Assembly: GCA_003290165.1 (NCBI GenBank)
Contig: QNQO01005826.1
Location: 1-64,000, forward strand
Length of the DNA: 64,000 nucleotides
Direction of reading: 5' to 3'
DNA from: Berberis thunbergii
Lineage: Eukaryota; Streptophyta; Magnoliopsida; Ranunculales; Berberidaceae
In this document: one piece after another, positions 44,799 to 56,899 of the stretch
Numbering within the stretch: position 1 is the first letter of the stretch
How the letters are laid out: every line of letters starts with the position of its first letter
Notes under the pieces: generated by a model
The model's database searches: none
The model's input: only the letters and a program-made list of their open reading frames with translations
What the model was told of the DNA's origin: nothing
Translations under genes and position numbers: made by a program

Positions 44799-45473
44799 TG
44801 ATGATATATAAAAACGGTCACACTCCTGAGCTGAACACGTGTCATGATGATTTCGAGGAACTATGGGCCCATGCATCGGCCCAACACAGATCAAGCCCAA
44901 GCGAATCTAAGCCCGCTCAACTTCATTCCACCAAGCGAACCTGGACTCTCACAGCATGCTAGGCCACATGTCTCACAACCATAAGCCCTCTTTAGGCAAG
45001 TATTTTGAGTATCAACTTCGGACGAGCAACTATAGTTGCTCTTTGCTTCCAACTAGGAAGCAAACACCAGAGTATCTTCCACATAGGGAAACTCCCTTCT
45101 ACGGATTGCTCTTGGATTGGGAACTATCTCCCGTGTATCTAGGAGTGAAGAGCTGACAGGGAACTTCCCTCCTACAACACGACTCTTAATTAGAAAGGGA
45201 TATCCACGAAGATCTCCTCCCTAAACTACACCTACGATGGCCTGGTTGAACAATGACTCCTTGCACTATAAATAAGACATGAGGTTGGTAAGCTAAGGTA
45301 CGCTACAAATTTCCTGTTACAGCATTACATGTTCCTCAGATCCTTGTCTGACTTTAGCATTGGAGTGCCATCAGCCACCCCACGGTGGTCTGTGGCTCAC
45401 ATGTGTTACTTGTGCAGGCCAGTAAGTCAGCAGGAACAGGGTCCAAAGTAGGGAGCAAAAATCGACTTCATCA
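44799..45473 (+). repeat. 5' LTR of element Y
   Basis: TGATGATATATAAAAACGGT to ATCGACTTCATCA. It contains CTTGCACTATAAATAAGACA (about 45262) as a likely TATA region. Nearly identical to 53082-53757, with a few differences. Confidence 0.88.
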
Positions 45474-45549
45474 GTTGGGCGTATTCCGTGGGGACGACAT
45501 AGTTCTTAACTTTACACTAATCATCGTCTCCTACCAAATTCTAGAGAGA

Positions 45550-46890
45550 TGGTGACCACCAGGTGATGCAACAACGAACCAAGGGGACACGTCCAATGCT
45601 CTGGCTGTCCCTATACCAGTTCTTGTCATGCATGGGCAGCCTACTCACACCCCTGCACCAACGGCAGTAACGGCGGACCCCAGAATCGAGGTGCTGACAT
45701 CTCAAATACAGCAGGTCATCAAGGTGGTGGAGACGCTCACACGATAAAATCCACCCACTGCTAATTGATATCAAGAACAACACGAACCTCCACCTTCAAT
45801 GGATGATAGGGAGCAAACACAGGAGAGCCAGACCCCCGCTAGTTTCCATTGGACTGAGGGAGGTTGTGCAACTAACGTCGTTCCCGTCACCAGGACAGAG
45901 AGGCTCGGTCCAGGTAACCCTCTCAGCGCATGACCCAGACGTATTGTATCGCCTTTCTGTCCCACCTTTTCTAGACCGAATCATGAGCGAAGCACTTCCG
46001 AGAAAGTTCACTCCCCCGAAGCTCGATTCTTATGACGGGACCATCGATTTCGATCATTTATGCCATTACCAACACGTAATGGCGTTCAAGGAAGGATCTA
46101 AATCTGTCATGTGCAGAACCTTTCCCACCAATATTCAAGGCCTTGCATTGATGTGGTTCCACAGCCTTCCACCGAAGTCTATCGTCTCCTTCAAAACATT
46201 AGCAAGGGAATTCTTGACACGTTTAGTCGGAAGCCAGCTTTTTCGAAAAGGTGCACACTACATACTCTTTCTAAGGCAAAGGTCCGGCGAGACACTTCTA
46301 GAGTATGTCACACGCTTCAACAATGAACTGACCTTCATCAGCGACGATACAGCTGTGACAACATTCACTGCGGGCCTCAAAGAGGGAAATATCTTCGACG
46401 ACCTCACCTTGGAGCCCCCTCTAGACATGGCAGAGCTCCTCAAGGGCGTCCAAAGACACATCACCCTGGAGGAGTCAAGGACCGCCAAGAGGGAGATCGA
46501 AGGCAACAGGAAGCCCTTAGCTTCTAGAGACAAGAAGGAGGAAAATAGACACGAGGATGAGGAGCGGAGCAAGAGGAAGCACACTTACAACAAACTGGAT
46601 CCTGATCATCCCAGGCTAGAGAAATCATCCAACTACGTTGGATCCAGAACTGTGACAACCCTAAATGCTAGTTTGTCGGATGTACTCAACTCCATGAAAA
46701 TTGGGAGGAATTGAAGTGGCCCCCGAAGACACATGGAAACCTTGCCAAACGGGACAACGACAAGTACTGTGCGTACCACAATGAAGGCGACTACTACTCC
46801 AACGACTGCAAAAGTCTGAGTTATGAAGTAGAGTACTGGATCCGTAAGGACAAATTGAAAGACTTTCTGAAATCTGAGAAGCAGTCATAA
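45550..46890 (+). pseudogene. Element Y gag
   Basis: A start ATGGTGACCACCAGG is shared with X. The main frame 45803-46714 is 303 codons: capsid-like segment from SVPPFLDRIMSEALPRKFTP through QGLALMWFHSLPPKSIVSFK to TFTAGLKEGNIFDDLTLEPP, then a Lys/Glu-rich linker. After a frameshift the nucleocapsid knuckle KYCAYHNEGDYYSNDCKSL follows (about 46765-46820). The early part has stops (TGA at codon 6). This is the best-kept gag in the window. It would package element RNA and might be used in trans by other copies if intact elsewhere. Confidence 0.85.
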
Positions 46891-47139
46891 TAGACCAGGG
46901 ACAAGAGGAGTCAGTCTAAAAGAGAGAGAATGAGACTCTTGGGATAATATACGTCATTCATGGAGTCGGACCGAATGAAGACCAATCGCACAGGTTCCGC
47001 AAGCGAACTTTACTGGACAAAGGGAAGTGAAGACCAGTGACAAACGTGTGCAATTCAAAAAATTCAAACGTGGTCTTGAAGACAAACGCACAGGTCTTGA
47101 AGACTCTTGGGATAATATACGTCATTCGTGGATGAAGAT

Positions 47140-47696
47140 AAACGTGTTTGCTATTAAAAATTCAAAACCTCATTCCCACTTTGACTTTCACGGACAAGGA
47201 CCTCGATGGAGTCAAAGTGCCGCACAGTGACACCTTGGTCATTTCCGTTTCCATCGCAAAAAGGGAAGTGAAGAAATCTCCCGTTGACACAAGAAGCTCA
47301 CTCAACATTCTACTCTACAATGCTTTCGGCAGCATGGACCTCAAGGAGGAAAACCTAGTGTCATAAGAGCTCCCGCTGACCTGATTCAGAGGAGAAAAAT
47401 GTTTTCCCATCGAAAAGATAAGATTAGCTACGGGAGCTAGAGAACAGCGGCTGAAGAAGGTATTGTTTCTGGACTTCATGGTGGTAGACACACTATCATC
47501 CTACAACCTCATCCTGGAAAAACCATGGCTACACCAAATGGAAGCAGTGGTCTCCACTATCCATCAGTGTGTTAAGTATATTGCTAACCACTCGGAATGG
47601 ACAATATGTGGAAACCAACCTATGACACGAGGCTGCCACTATGCGGCACTGAAACAGATAGAGTGCTCCCAGATTCAGTTACATCATGTAGAGTAG
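47140..47696 (+). pseudogene. Element Y aspartic protease remnant
   Basis: DTLVISVSIAKREVKKSPVD then TRSSLNILLYNAFGSM, and after a stop VDTLSSYNLILEKPWLHQME. The active-site Gly is Arg, as in A. No RT follows; element-specific non-coding sequence begins at about 47700. Confidence 0.75.
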
Positions 47697-48084
47697 CCTA
47701 ATCCAGTGCAAGGCCAATAGACAGAAGATACCATTTTTTAGCGGTACAGGAGCAATCAGTTCTCCAGCTCAACGAGTCGTAATGGCAATGGCAAGTAGGA
47801 ACACATCCCCCCAACATTACGTCGGCGTGGAGATCCGCCCCTCTGCAAGGTTTACTCTTCAGTGACATGTGTAATGCCTCGACAGTCTGCTAAACGATCC
47901 GCGAAAGCAGCCCGAATTCAATTCAAGGCCAGGATCAGTTTCTCTCCGTCAACAATTAGTTTGCTTTAAGGTGTTTGTTTCCCTTTCCATAGTCAATATT
48001 GAGTTTAGAGTTCTTAAGAAACTTATATGATTCATAATCATTTAAGAAATAAAACAAGAATTTCATAAACAAACTCTATTAATT

Positions 48085-48220
48085 ATTAGAAAGATGTAAC
48101 AACAAGCACCTTGAGACGGATACAAAAGGATGCATACTACAAACGCCCTGAGGCGGATACAAAAGGCTACAAACTACGAACGCTCTTAGGCGGATACAAA
48201 AAACTACATATTGCAGGCAT
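48085..48220. repeat. Short tandem repeat, ~40-bp unit
   Basis: Three units near 48108-48215, each with CTGAGGCGGATACAAAAGG or a close variant followed by CTACAAACTACGAACG. A separate 27-bp duplication (GGCCTTTGGAAAACCCAAA.CAT) lies at 48510-48565; element X has only a single copy at the matching place (26435-26465). Confidence 0.65.
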
Positions 48221-49129
48221 CTGATCAGCATGGAGCGAGGACTTGCTTAGATTGTCTAGTGCCGTAAGTGACACAAACAGTCCAGGACGAGAAACCTGCA
48301 AGTGAAAGAATGCTCCATGGAACGCCGCCATCAAATATGGTCTACGGGGGTACAAAATTGACAACCAAAAGTACCTGCGAAAACTCAGACCCAGTTCCCA
48401 CACTTTGCAAACTTGGGGCAAGTATCAAGTAAAAACAACTATCATTATGCTTGGTCGATGTAAACGTCAGAACTTTTAAAAACTCTAGTGATGGAAATCC
48501 AACTTCAGCCTTTGGAAAACCCAAAACATTTTCCTCGGCCTTTGGAAAACCCAAAGCATCTTCTCCAAACAAGAACAATACATGAATTAAACTCAGCAAA
48601 AGATGGTGCCTACAGTGATTGGAAAACACCATTATATAAACATAGTGGTTCAACAAACGAGCACTCCAGCATTGACTGCCAAACATTGAATGCCGTATGG
48701 GAAAATAGAAGACGACGGTTCCCAAGAAAATTGTGCAGACCACGTCAATCAATTAATGGTGTTGCACGCAACCCCATCAATTGAGGGGGAGTAACCGATA
48801 TACTCAAACGTTACGCAACTTACACCATACACATGTCACCACGCGATCTACGCCATACACTCAACACACCTCGCAGGAAACCCTAGCCCTTCCTCTGCGG
48901 GCCCATGGGCTCAGCCTGTTATTCGAACAACACCTTGTCGCATGTTTGGCATGAGCACTCGAGGATCCTAGTCAACTTTTACGTACAGAATTTACCACTC
49001 ACTGAGTTAAGGTAACTTCGTCCACACCATGAACCACTAGGTTCGCACGCCCTTCAGCAGGTGGAACCTCTTGTCAAATCGGGCTGCTTAGTCATCCAAC
49101 ACTGATGATGATAACTTCTGGTTCACCCC

Positions 49130-50025
49130 TACACCTAGTCTGCTTAGCGCAGGCATCGATGGTTTAGGAAGTGGGAGTCTAATCAGTGTTATCACACCTG
49201 TTAACGAAGACTCACCAGGGATCATTGCCCCCCTTGCGGCCAATGATCGCTGAACCTAATAAGGTAAGCCTAGCTGGAGACAACTAGCAACGAAAGCTTC
49301 TGATCAAAACCTGGACTTGTAGCCCCCATTGCAAGGGTGTAGATAGTCTGGAAGGTGGGAGCATAGTCAGTCCTGAACTGATTCTGATGGCTCGCCACGG
49401 GACCACTGCTTTTCAGCGTGGCCACCAAATCACCAAACTTGAACTTGTAGCCCGCACTGCAAGGGTGTAAATAGTCTAGAAGGTGTGAACCCAGTCAGCT
49501 ACGACCTGATTCCAACAGTTTGCCACGGGACCGTTGCTTTTCAGCGCAGTTGCCAAACCCTCCCAAGTTTGTAGCTTTGTGCACTCAGGTGTACATAATT
49601 TGGATGGAGGGAGCCTAGTCAGTCCCGAACTGATTTCGACGGCTTGCCACGGAACTACTGTTTTTCAGCCTGGTTGCCAAACCTCTCTCGAATTCGTAAC
49701 CCCCGCCGCGCGGGAAGGGTGTCGACAGTTTGAAGGGTGGGAGCCTAGTCAGTCCTGAACTGATTCTGACAGCTTGCCATGGGACCACTGCTCTTTAGCC
49801 TGGTCGCCAAAACATTTACTCCCCGAATTTGTCGACCGCTTTGCTTGGTCATAAATAATTCGAATGGTGGAAGCCTATTTAGTCCCGAACTGATTTCGAC
49901 GGCTTGCCACGAGACCAATGTTCTTCTTCCTGGTTGCCAAACCTTTACTCCCCAAATCTATCGACCACTCTACTTAGATATAAACGATTCGGAAGGTAGG
50001 AATCTAAAATAGCTCTCCACTGACC
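49130..50025 (+). repeat. Element Y tandem array (~128-bp unit)
   Basis: About six to seven units with GGGAGCCTAGTCAGTCC, GAACTGATTTCGACGGCTTG, CCACGGGACCACTGCTTTTC and AGCCTGGTTGCCAAACC. Clear starts at about 49356, 49483, 49609, 49739 and 49868 (spacing 126-130). It lies just before the aORF in element direction. The sequence is unrelated to the arrays in Z and C. Confidence 0.82.
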
Positions 50026-50556
50026 CCCGCTCTCCCCCAAGACAACAAACACAAATATGAGCTTTGCTGAGTCAATGTCTTCACACTCAAACGGATTGAC
50101 ATTCTAACATTAGAAAAAGGAATCTCATGCTGAGACAAGGATAGTACAACCGGTGCCTAGATGAAAGCTGACTCAGTACGAACACTTTGACATGTACTTT
50201 TGGCAACCACGGCTTGCCCGCGACAATAGCTACAACCAACCAGTTAGACATACAAGAAAAAGCTCAAGCAGCTTACCTATGGGATAGGACACAATTCGGG
50301 TGATTAAACTGTTCGCAACATGCCTAATATCAAACATAACTACGTAGCAATGACCCCAAGTCATTCACAATATAAAACGATCATGCTTTCTACCGCAGAC
50401 GGACCAGATAATGTCCAATTGATTCAACCAACCTATGCCAAAGTATGACAACAAGGAAAAACAAAAACATGCAATTGAGACGCCAAGTATTAAACGAATA
50501 AAATTGTTTTCATTAATGGTCAAGACAAAAAGTGTACAAGCACACAAAGTTTGCTC

Positions 50557-52850
50557 CTAATCAGGAGAAGTTACATAAATGGAAGAGCTAAGCCTAAGGG
50601 GAACATGGGTAGAAGTTGCATCTATATGCGCTTCAACCTGGATGTTAGGGATCAAATTGTTCTCCTCGCCTGATGACTCAGAGGTAACAAACAAATCCTC
50701 ATATGGCATATTTTTGTAACAGCTAAGATCCCACTCCAGATGCTCCTTCTTCATCAGCGCCAACAGCTCTAGCCGACCATGAACAATCCAACAGAACTCA
50801 CATTTGCCTTGTTCCCGGAGAAGTTCTTCCTCTAGAACCTTTCGGTCTTCCTCGCCTCTCGAGCATAGAACTCGACATCGGATTCCAACTGTTGCTTCTC
50901 AGCAACCTAGTCAGCTCCTTTGAAACACTCTCTTTAGCAAAAGACTGCAGCTCAGAATGCGCCTTAGACGCAGCTTCCTGCACAACCTCGACCTCTAGGC
51001 AGAGTCAGCTCAACTCCTGCCTAAGTTCGTTCTTCTCGAACACCGCCTCGGCCATATTACGCTCAAGGTTCTCCAGACAAGCCCTCTGAGCCTCAGCGCG
51101 CGGCCACGGTTGATTGTTCCAACCTCATATCTTCGGTCTGCTTCTTAAGCCACTCAATTTCATGGAGCACATCAGAATACAGTGCCTGCTCGTGCGAGAT
51201 TACACGTTCCAAAGTATATACTCTCTCGCGAGCCGCCTCTACTTCTGTCCCAGCAATGACCGCGTGGCTCATAAAGACATACGCAACATAAGATACTTCA
51301 AACCCTTGTCCACAAGCTCTTCCAGTGTATCCTCCTCAGATTTTGGAATGTGGTCCATCAGCCAGCTATGATGCCGGCTTATATGCTTCCTCAAAGCATA
51401 CTCAACATCTACCTCTTGGTGCCAGACATGTGAGCTCATTTTCACCAAGTCCGGTGTGAACATACTTATCCGTGCATCGGGATGAAACTTTTCCAAATCA
51501 AGAACTATGCTAGCGCCAACCTTTACGGTTGCCATCGTCCTCAGATTCTCTTTCGTTGCTTTTCCCTTGTCAAGAATGACCGACCCTTTATTGCGAGACG
51601 GCTCAACAGGTTTCGGAGGTAGAGGAGGGGCCGAAGCATCCAAAGGATCTTCCAATAGTTCTAGTTGTAGCCTACAGGAGACACGACCGGTACCACAACC
51701 ACTTTCAGGCGAGTCAACGGTGGGTGATCAGATTCCACCACCTCAAATGAATATTCAACAGAGCCCTCTATCGAAACGGCCCCAGCAGAAGCCGCCATTG
51801 CAACCCTTACTAGACTGTCATTCAGAGCCTCAACCTGCGCATCACTAAAGTTTGACCCGTCAGCAACTCCCACCAACCACAAATAATCTTTCTCTAAGCC
51901 AGAAGCATTAGTCTCCGCTTCAATAGGCCTAGCGAACTCGCGTTCCTCTCTCACCAGAGCGAGTTGCACCGAAGACGGCCCAGTCCTAACGTGAAGCTTC
52001 TTCCTCACAAAGGAAGCAAACATCTCAGATGGATCCTCCACATCATATATAACAAAAGTCTTGGCCCTAGCAGCCTACCTCTTCCTGGAAGGGGCCCCAT
52101 CTTCCAGCTTAATACCCGACTCTCGATATAGAATGGGGGAGACGTGCCAATTCTCCTACAACCCACCACAGATGAAATTGCAAACTCTTATAATATCAAC
52201 CGCCTCCCTTTTTCCATGATGTGGAATGTCTCCATGGTGGTTTGCTCTTCTAAGATAAGGGAGCAGTGGGAAACCTTCCTGCAAGAGAACACAAGCAATG
52301 GTCACTTACGAAGTGGCTTGAACTATCGCTCAAGCGGACGACCCTTGCATCAGAAATATTTCAAATCAGCAGGGGCCAGAAAGCAGTACTTCTGCCATAA
52401 CTTGAAATCATTCGGCAGGTTAACGAAGCAATTCGGTGACTTTATCTTGCAAACAACATTGCTCTGCAGTCGAGGGGCGGTCAGCAACTTAATCACCCGC
52501 GGGGTCACACTAATGCCTGCCTCTTTGGCACTGAGCAGAATCATGAGAAGGATCCTGTATTCGTTGGGTCCCAACTAAAACTGAGGAATCCCCGAATACA
52601 AGAACTCCTACATCACATCCAGAACTGGGAAATACACTCCAGTTTGAAGCATCCCTTGATGTCAACATATGAAACAGGCCAGAGGTGACATTGGCATATG
52701 GTCGCCCGTCAGGAGGTACAATGGCAAGTCTTCAAAAACTCCAAACTTTGTATGGACTTTAGCAAGACCAAACTCGAACAACAGTCTGTCATAAAAAAAC
52801 TTTAGGTCCTTAGCCAGAACAACATCATCAATAAGGTTTTCTCGAGCCAT
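50557..52850 (-). pseudogene. Element Y antisense ORF (aORF)
   Basis: Minus strand, starting near 52850 (MARENLIDDVVLAKDLKFFY) and ending near 50557. Pieces in order: N-terminal domain (52662-52850, then the 52350-52574 frame with LNLPNDFKLWQ-like sequence), middle charged region (SGLEKDYLWLVGVADGSNFS at about 51890), a segment with EYALRKHISRHHSWLMDHIP (about 51390), coiled-coil-like segments (50800-51250) and a C-terminal acidic tail (ESSGEENNLIPNIQVEAHID). It aligns block by block with X. Frameshifts break it. Function unknown. Confidence 0.75.
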
Positions 52851-53081
52851 GAAGAAGACGATTGAACCTTTTATCGTCAAAAGCAAGTAAAGCAGAAAGG
52901 TAAGTCTGAACACTGCGAATGACCTATATAGAGGATAGGTTCCCGTCGAACCAACACATGCCCAATTAATGCAGCGTGCGGCTCAAGCAATGATTCAGAC
53001 TCAATCATCATGAGTGTCACATCCCTTCAAAATATGACTTAGCGAATCTATGTGACGACTCACTAACTCGAGGGGAGTAGC

Positions 53082-53757
53082 TGATGATACATAAAAAGGT
53101 CACACTCCTGAGTAGAACACGTGTCATGATGATCTCGAGGAACTACGGGCCCAAGCATCAGCCTAACACAGATCCAGCCCAAGCAGATCTAAGCCCCCTC
53201 AACTTCAGTCCTCCAAGCAGACCAGGACTCTCACAGCAATCTAGGCCCACACGTCTCACAACCATCCTCAATACCCATAAGCCCTATTTAGGCAAGTATC
53301 TCAAGGATCAGCTTTGGACGTGCAACTACAACTACTTTCTGTTTCCAACTAGGAAGCAAACACCAGAGTATCTTCCACATAGGGAAACTCCCTTCTACGG
53401 ATTGCTCTTGGATTGGGAACTATCTCCCGTGTATCTAGGAGTGAAGAGCTGATAGGGAACTTCCCTCCTACAACACGACTCTTAATTAGAAAGGGATATC
53501 CACGAAGATCTCCTCCCTAAACTACACCTACGATGGCCTGGTTGAACAAGGACTCCTTGCACTATAAATAAGACATGAGGTTGGTAAGCTAAGGTACGCT
53601 ACAAATTTCATGTTACAGCATTACATGTTCTTCAGATCCTTGTCTGACTTTAGCATCAGAGTGTCATCGCCACCCATAATGGTCTGTGGCTCACGTGCGT
53701 TACTTGTGTAGGTCTACAAGAACATGGTCAAGTAGGGAGCAAAAATCGACTTCATCA
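53082..53757 (+). repeat. 3' LTR of element Y
   Basis: TGATGATACATAAAAAGGTC to ATCGACTTCATCA. Preceded by the purine tract GAGGGGAGTAGC (53070-53081). Confidence 0.9.
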
Positions 53758-55210
53758 ATCATGATTCTTTTGAAGAGGTGAGGCTCGTGTTGAAAATGAG
53801 CGAGAAGGAGACTACTTATCCATTGGACGATAATGAGAGGAAGTTATTTTTACTTACAGTGTTTCGGACATTGCTGAGTGTCTAATGACGATACTCGGGT
53901 CATTAATGAAAAAATGCTTCAGCTAGAGGTGAAGCAGTCTAAAACATAAATCGTGGTCAGAGTTTAAGGATCACTCTCAATGTCCTTCTATTGATGTCAG
54001 CAAAACTGCTAGGTTCTTAGTTTCCTTTCCTGCTTGCAAGGTTTCACATGCTTTCGCTGTTACCGTTAGCCTTGCTCTTGCCACAGATGCTTATCAACGG
54101 GAGGGTAAACGTGGTTTTTCCATTGTTACTGTTATTCCTTTTGTTCTTTTTGCTGTCGGGGGTGGTTCTTCAGTACTCTCGGATCCCAGTGTCCTTCATC
54201 CATAGGTTGGTTGGACTGAGCCTGGCCCTAAGGATATCCATATCAAGTCAAATGGCAAGTTCTGCTGGTTCACTCAACTTGACGTGCAAGACAGTGCACA
54301 TAGGTAAATGAGTGACACGGGCGGTTGGTGGAAAGGCCTTCAATGCCCATACTTGATCTGTTTGATCACATCGATCATGGTCTTGAGCAGATAATGGACA
54401 TGATGAATCATTTCGCCTATGAAAGGGTGATGGGCTTAGTCTATCGAGCTGGTCGTGATCGAGTGGCTTTGTTGGAAAGAGATTGGCGACCTTATTACTG
54501 GTGTTTTCTCATATTCTTTCTTAATTTGATGTGTTGAAAAAGCAATGCACAGAATCGGAGAAAGCTTGTAGCGGCTACTCAAAAGTTATTGGTGGAGGCG
54601 AAAAGTATGCAGGATAAATCTGCTGCTGAGTTTGACTCTTTGAAAGCCAAGTTACATGGGGTTTGACCCATCTACATGATGTGGAAAAAGGGTTATCCGC
54701 TAAGAAAACATTTTTTTGATAAAGCTTCTCGTGCCGAATTGGAGCAATTTGTTATGTGTGATACCGTTGAGAGGCGAGTGGAACTGATAATTGCTACGCT
54801 TGATGATGTCAAGGCAGATGCTTCTTGTATGCTTTCTACCGCTGAGGGGCAACTTGTCGCGACCAAAAATGAACTTGCTACTACTTAGGATAGGCTCCAT
54901 ATAGTCGAAGCCAAAGATTGGAAGCGAGTTGTTGATGGGAAGGTTTGAGCTTCTTGATTATATCGAGGGGCTCGGCGAAGATTTGTCCAAGTATCAGCAC
55001 CTAGTTGGTGAAGCTTTTGAGGACGACTATATCGAAGAACATGCATCAGCAACTGAGGAGCCATCACTTCTTCTACCATCAAGTGCCCTAGAGCCATTAT
55101 TACTCCCCTATACCGAAAAAAGTTCTTCTGTTCTAGCGAGTGATGATCCTGTCATTGCTTCTGTTTCTTCTCCCACTTCTTTATCTCCTTCTCTAGATGT
55201 AACGAAGTAG
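53758..55210 (+). pseudogene. Element C antisense ORF, C-terminal part
   Basis: Continues the aORF of C beyond the Y insertion. Includes DSFEEVRLVLKMSEKE (about 53765), a helical region (54560-54900: LKAKLHG, DDVKADASCMLSTAEGQLVA) and the tail EEPSLLLPSSALEPLLLPYT ... SPSLDVTK with stop near 55208. Several stops. The Ser/Pro-rich acidic end resembles the aORF ends of Z and D. Confidence 0.65.
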
Positions 55211-55419
55211 TATTATCAATAAAAATTGACTTTTGTTATTTATCTTCTTTTTAGTTTTGTTGTAGTTGTCGCGGATATTCATTGAATTCTCTTATAGTTG
55301 CCTTTGTGCTTAGGCTCGTCGTTCCTCTAATGGCAGGTCAATGTTGTCCTTCATGATTTGTCACAAAAGTAATTTTTGTCTGTACTTCTTCGAATCATAT
55401 TGATTTTTTTCCCCTAATT

Positions 55420-56045
55420 CTGACTTTGCTAATTCAATGTGTTTGTCAACTTGAAGTCCTTTTGTTAAGTCAACTTATTTGTTGAGCATTTACTTTGTTA
55501 ACTCGACATCTTGGTCGACTCAAAGTTTTTGGCGATAAGTTGACTCGGGCATCTAACTTTTACTTTGTTAACTCGACATCTCGGTCGACTCAAAGTTTTT
55601 TTGTTTAGTTTACTCAGGTGTCCAACCTTTACTTCATTAACTCGACATCTCGGTCGACTCGAAGTTTGTGTTTAGTTGACTCAGGTGTCCAACTTTTACT
55701 TCGCTAACTCGACATCTTAGTCGACTTGAAGTTTTTGTGTTTAGTTGACTTGGGTGTTCAACCTTTACTTCATTAACTCGACATCTCAATCGACTTGAAG
55801 TTTCTGTGTTTAGTTGACTAGGGTGTCCAATTTTTTCGTCGTTAACTCGACATCTTGGTAGACTCAAAGTTTTTGAGTTTAGTTGACTCGGTGTCCAACC
55901 TTTACTTTGTCATCTCAATCGACTCGAAGTTTTTGTGTTTAGTTGACTCGAGTGTCCAACCTTTACTTCATTAACTCGACATCCTCGGTCGACTCAAAGT
56001 TTTTTTATTTAGTTGACTTGGGTGTCCAACCTTTACTTCGTGGTT
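55420..56045 (-). repeat. Element C tandem array (~70-bp unit)
   Basis: About eight units with TTAACTCGACATCTCGGTCG, ACTCGAAGTTTTTGTG and TTTAGTTGACTCGGGTGTCC. It lies between gag and the aORF in the element. A smaller 33-bp repeat (CACCAAATTGTCCAATCATG) is at 56414-56525. Confidence 0.85.
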
Positions 56046-56899
56046 GATCAGACTAGAATTTATATATATCTGACTTTTGTCGTTTGATTGCTTTGTATGG
56101 CTAATTCATTGACGTATCTATTTTGTTGTCCATGAGAAAAATTGGGGCTCTGAGCTCGAAATCTTATTGAAATTCCCTTTTTGTTGTTTTCACCAGCCTT
56201 AGCTATCAAGGCATTTACGCTGGTTAAAAGTACAATTTGTTTTGCCTTCCTTCGCTCATTGTTGTTCTTCATATTAGAGATTGGTGTTTTTGTTGCTTTG
56301 TTTTTTTTTGCTTCATCCTCGTATGTCATATATGATGTTGACTGACAGGCTCAATGTGTTTTTCTATCCGAAGGCTGAGTAGTATTGGCTTGTTCGATCA
56401 TGCTTATGTCATCACCAAACTGTCCGATCATGTTTTGTCAACACCAAATTGTCCAATCATACTTGCATCAGCACCGAATTGTCCAATCATGCTCACATCA
56501 ACACCAAATTGTCCAATCATGCTGATGTTGGTTCCGTGTTTGGTGTCAACCATCGGGGTTTGGCCGAGTTTGTTGCTGTCAGTTTGTCGTTAGTGATTTG
56601 GGTCGAGCTTGCATCCATCGATAAGATCTTGACTCGTATTAGTTGGTTGATGCAAACTTCTCAATATTTTGTGCATTCGTGAAATTTCTTGTCAGTATCC
56701 TTGTTATGATATAAATCAGTTCGAGTGAGAAGTTCTTCTGGTTGCTTCGTGTTTTTGCTTGCTTCGGCTATACAGTGTGCAGAGTTTATTAAGTCTTTGG
56801 GTTGTTCTTTTCGAACTCGCAGCCTTGTCTGTTTTTTCCTTCCATGTGAGTTGTTTATCTAGCATTCTGATGAACTAGTAGAGTCGTCCTTTCTGAGCC

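Larger units (their letters stand above)
44799..53757 (+). mobile_element. Element Y: non-autonomous Tat-type LTR retrotransposon nested in C
   Basis: LTRs at 44799-45473 and 53082-53757 (675 and 676 bp), with identical flanks ATCAT (44794-44798, 53758-53762). After the 5' LTR a leader GTTGGGCGTATTCCGTGGGG replaces the usual primer-site sequence. The order is gag, protease, a short unmatched region, small repeats, a 126-130-bp tandem array, an antisense ORF, the purine tract CGAGGGGAGTAGC, and the LTR. RT, RNase H and integrase are missing. It is 8,959 bp and the youngest-looking insertion of the nest. Confidence 0.9.

Noticed and set aside
49130..50025. CRISPR-like or genic repeat
   Set aside because: Unit is about 128 bp with diverged contiguous copies and no spacers; it is a tandem array in a retrotransposon.
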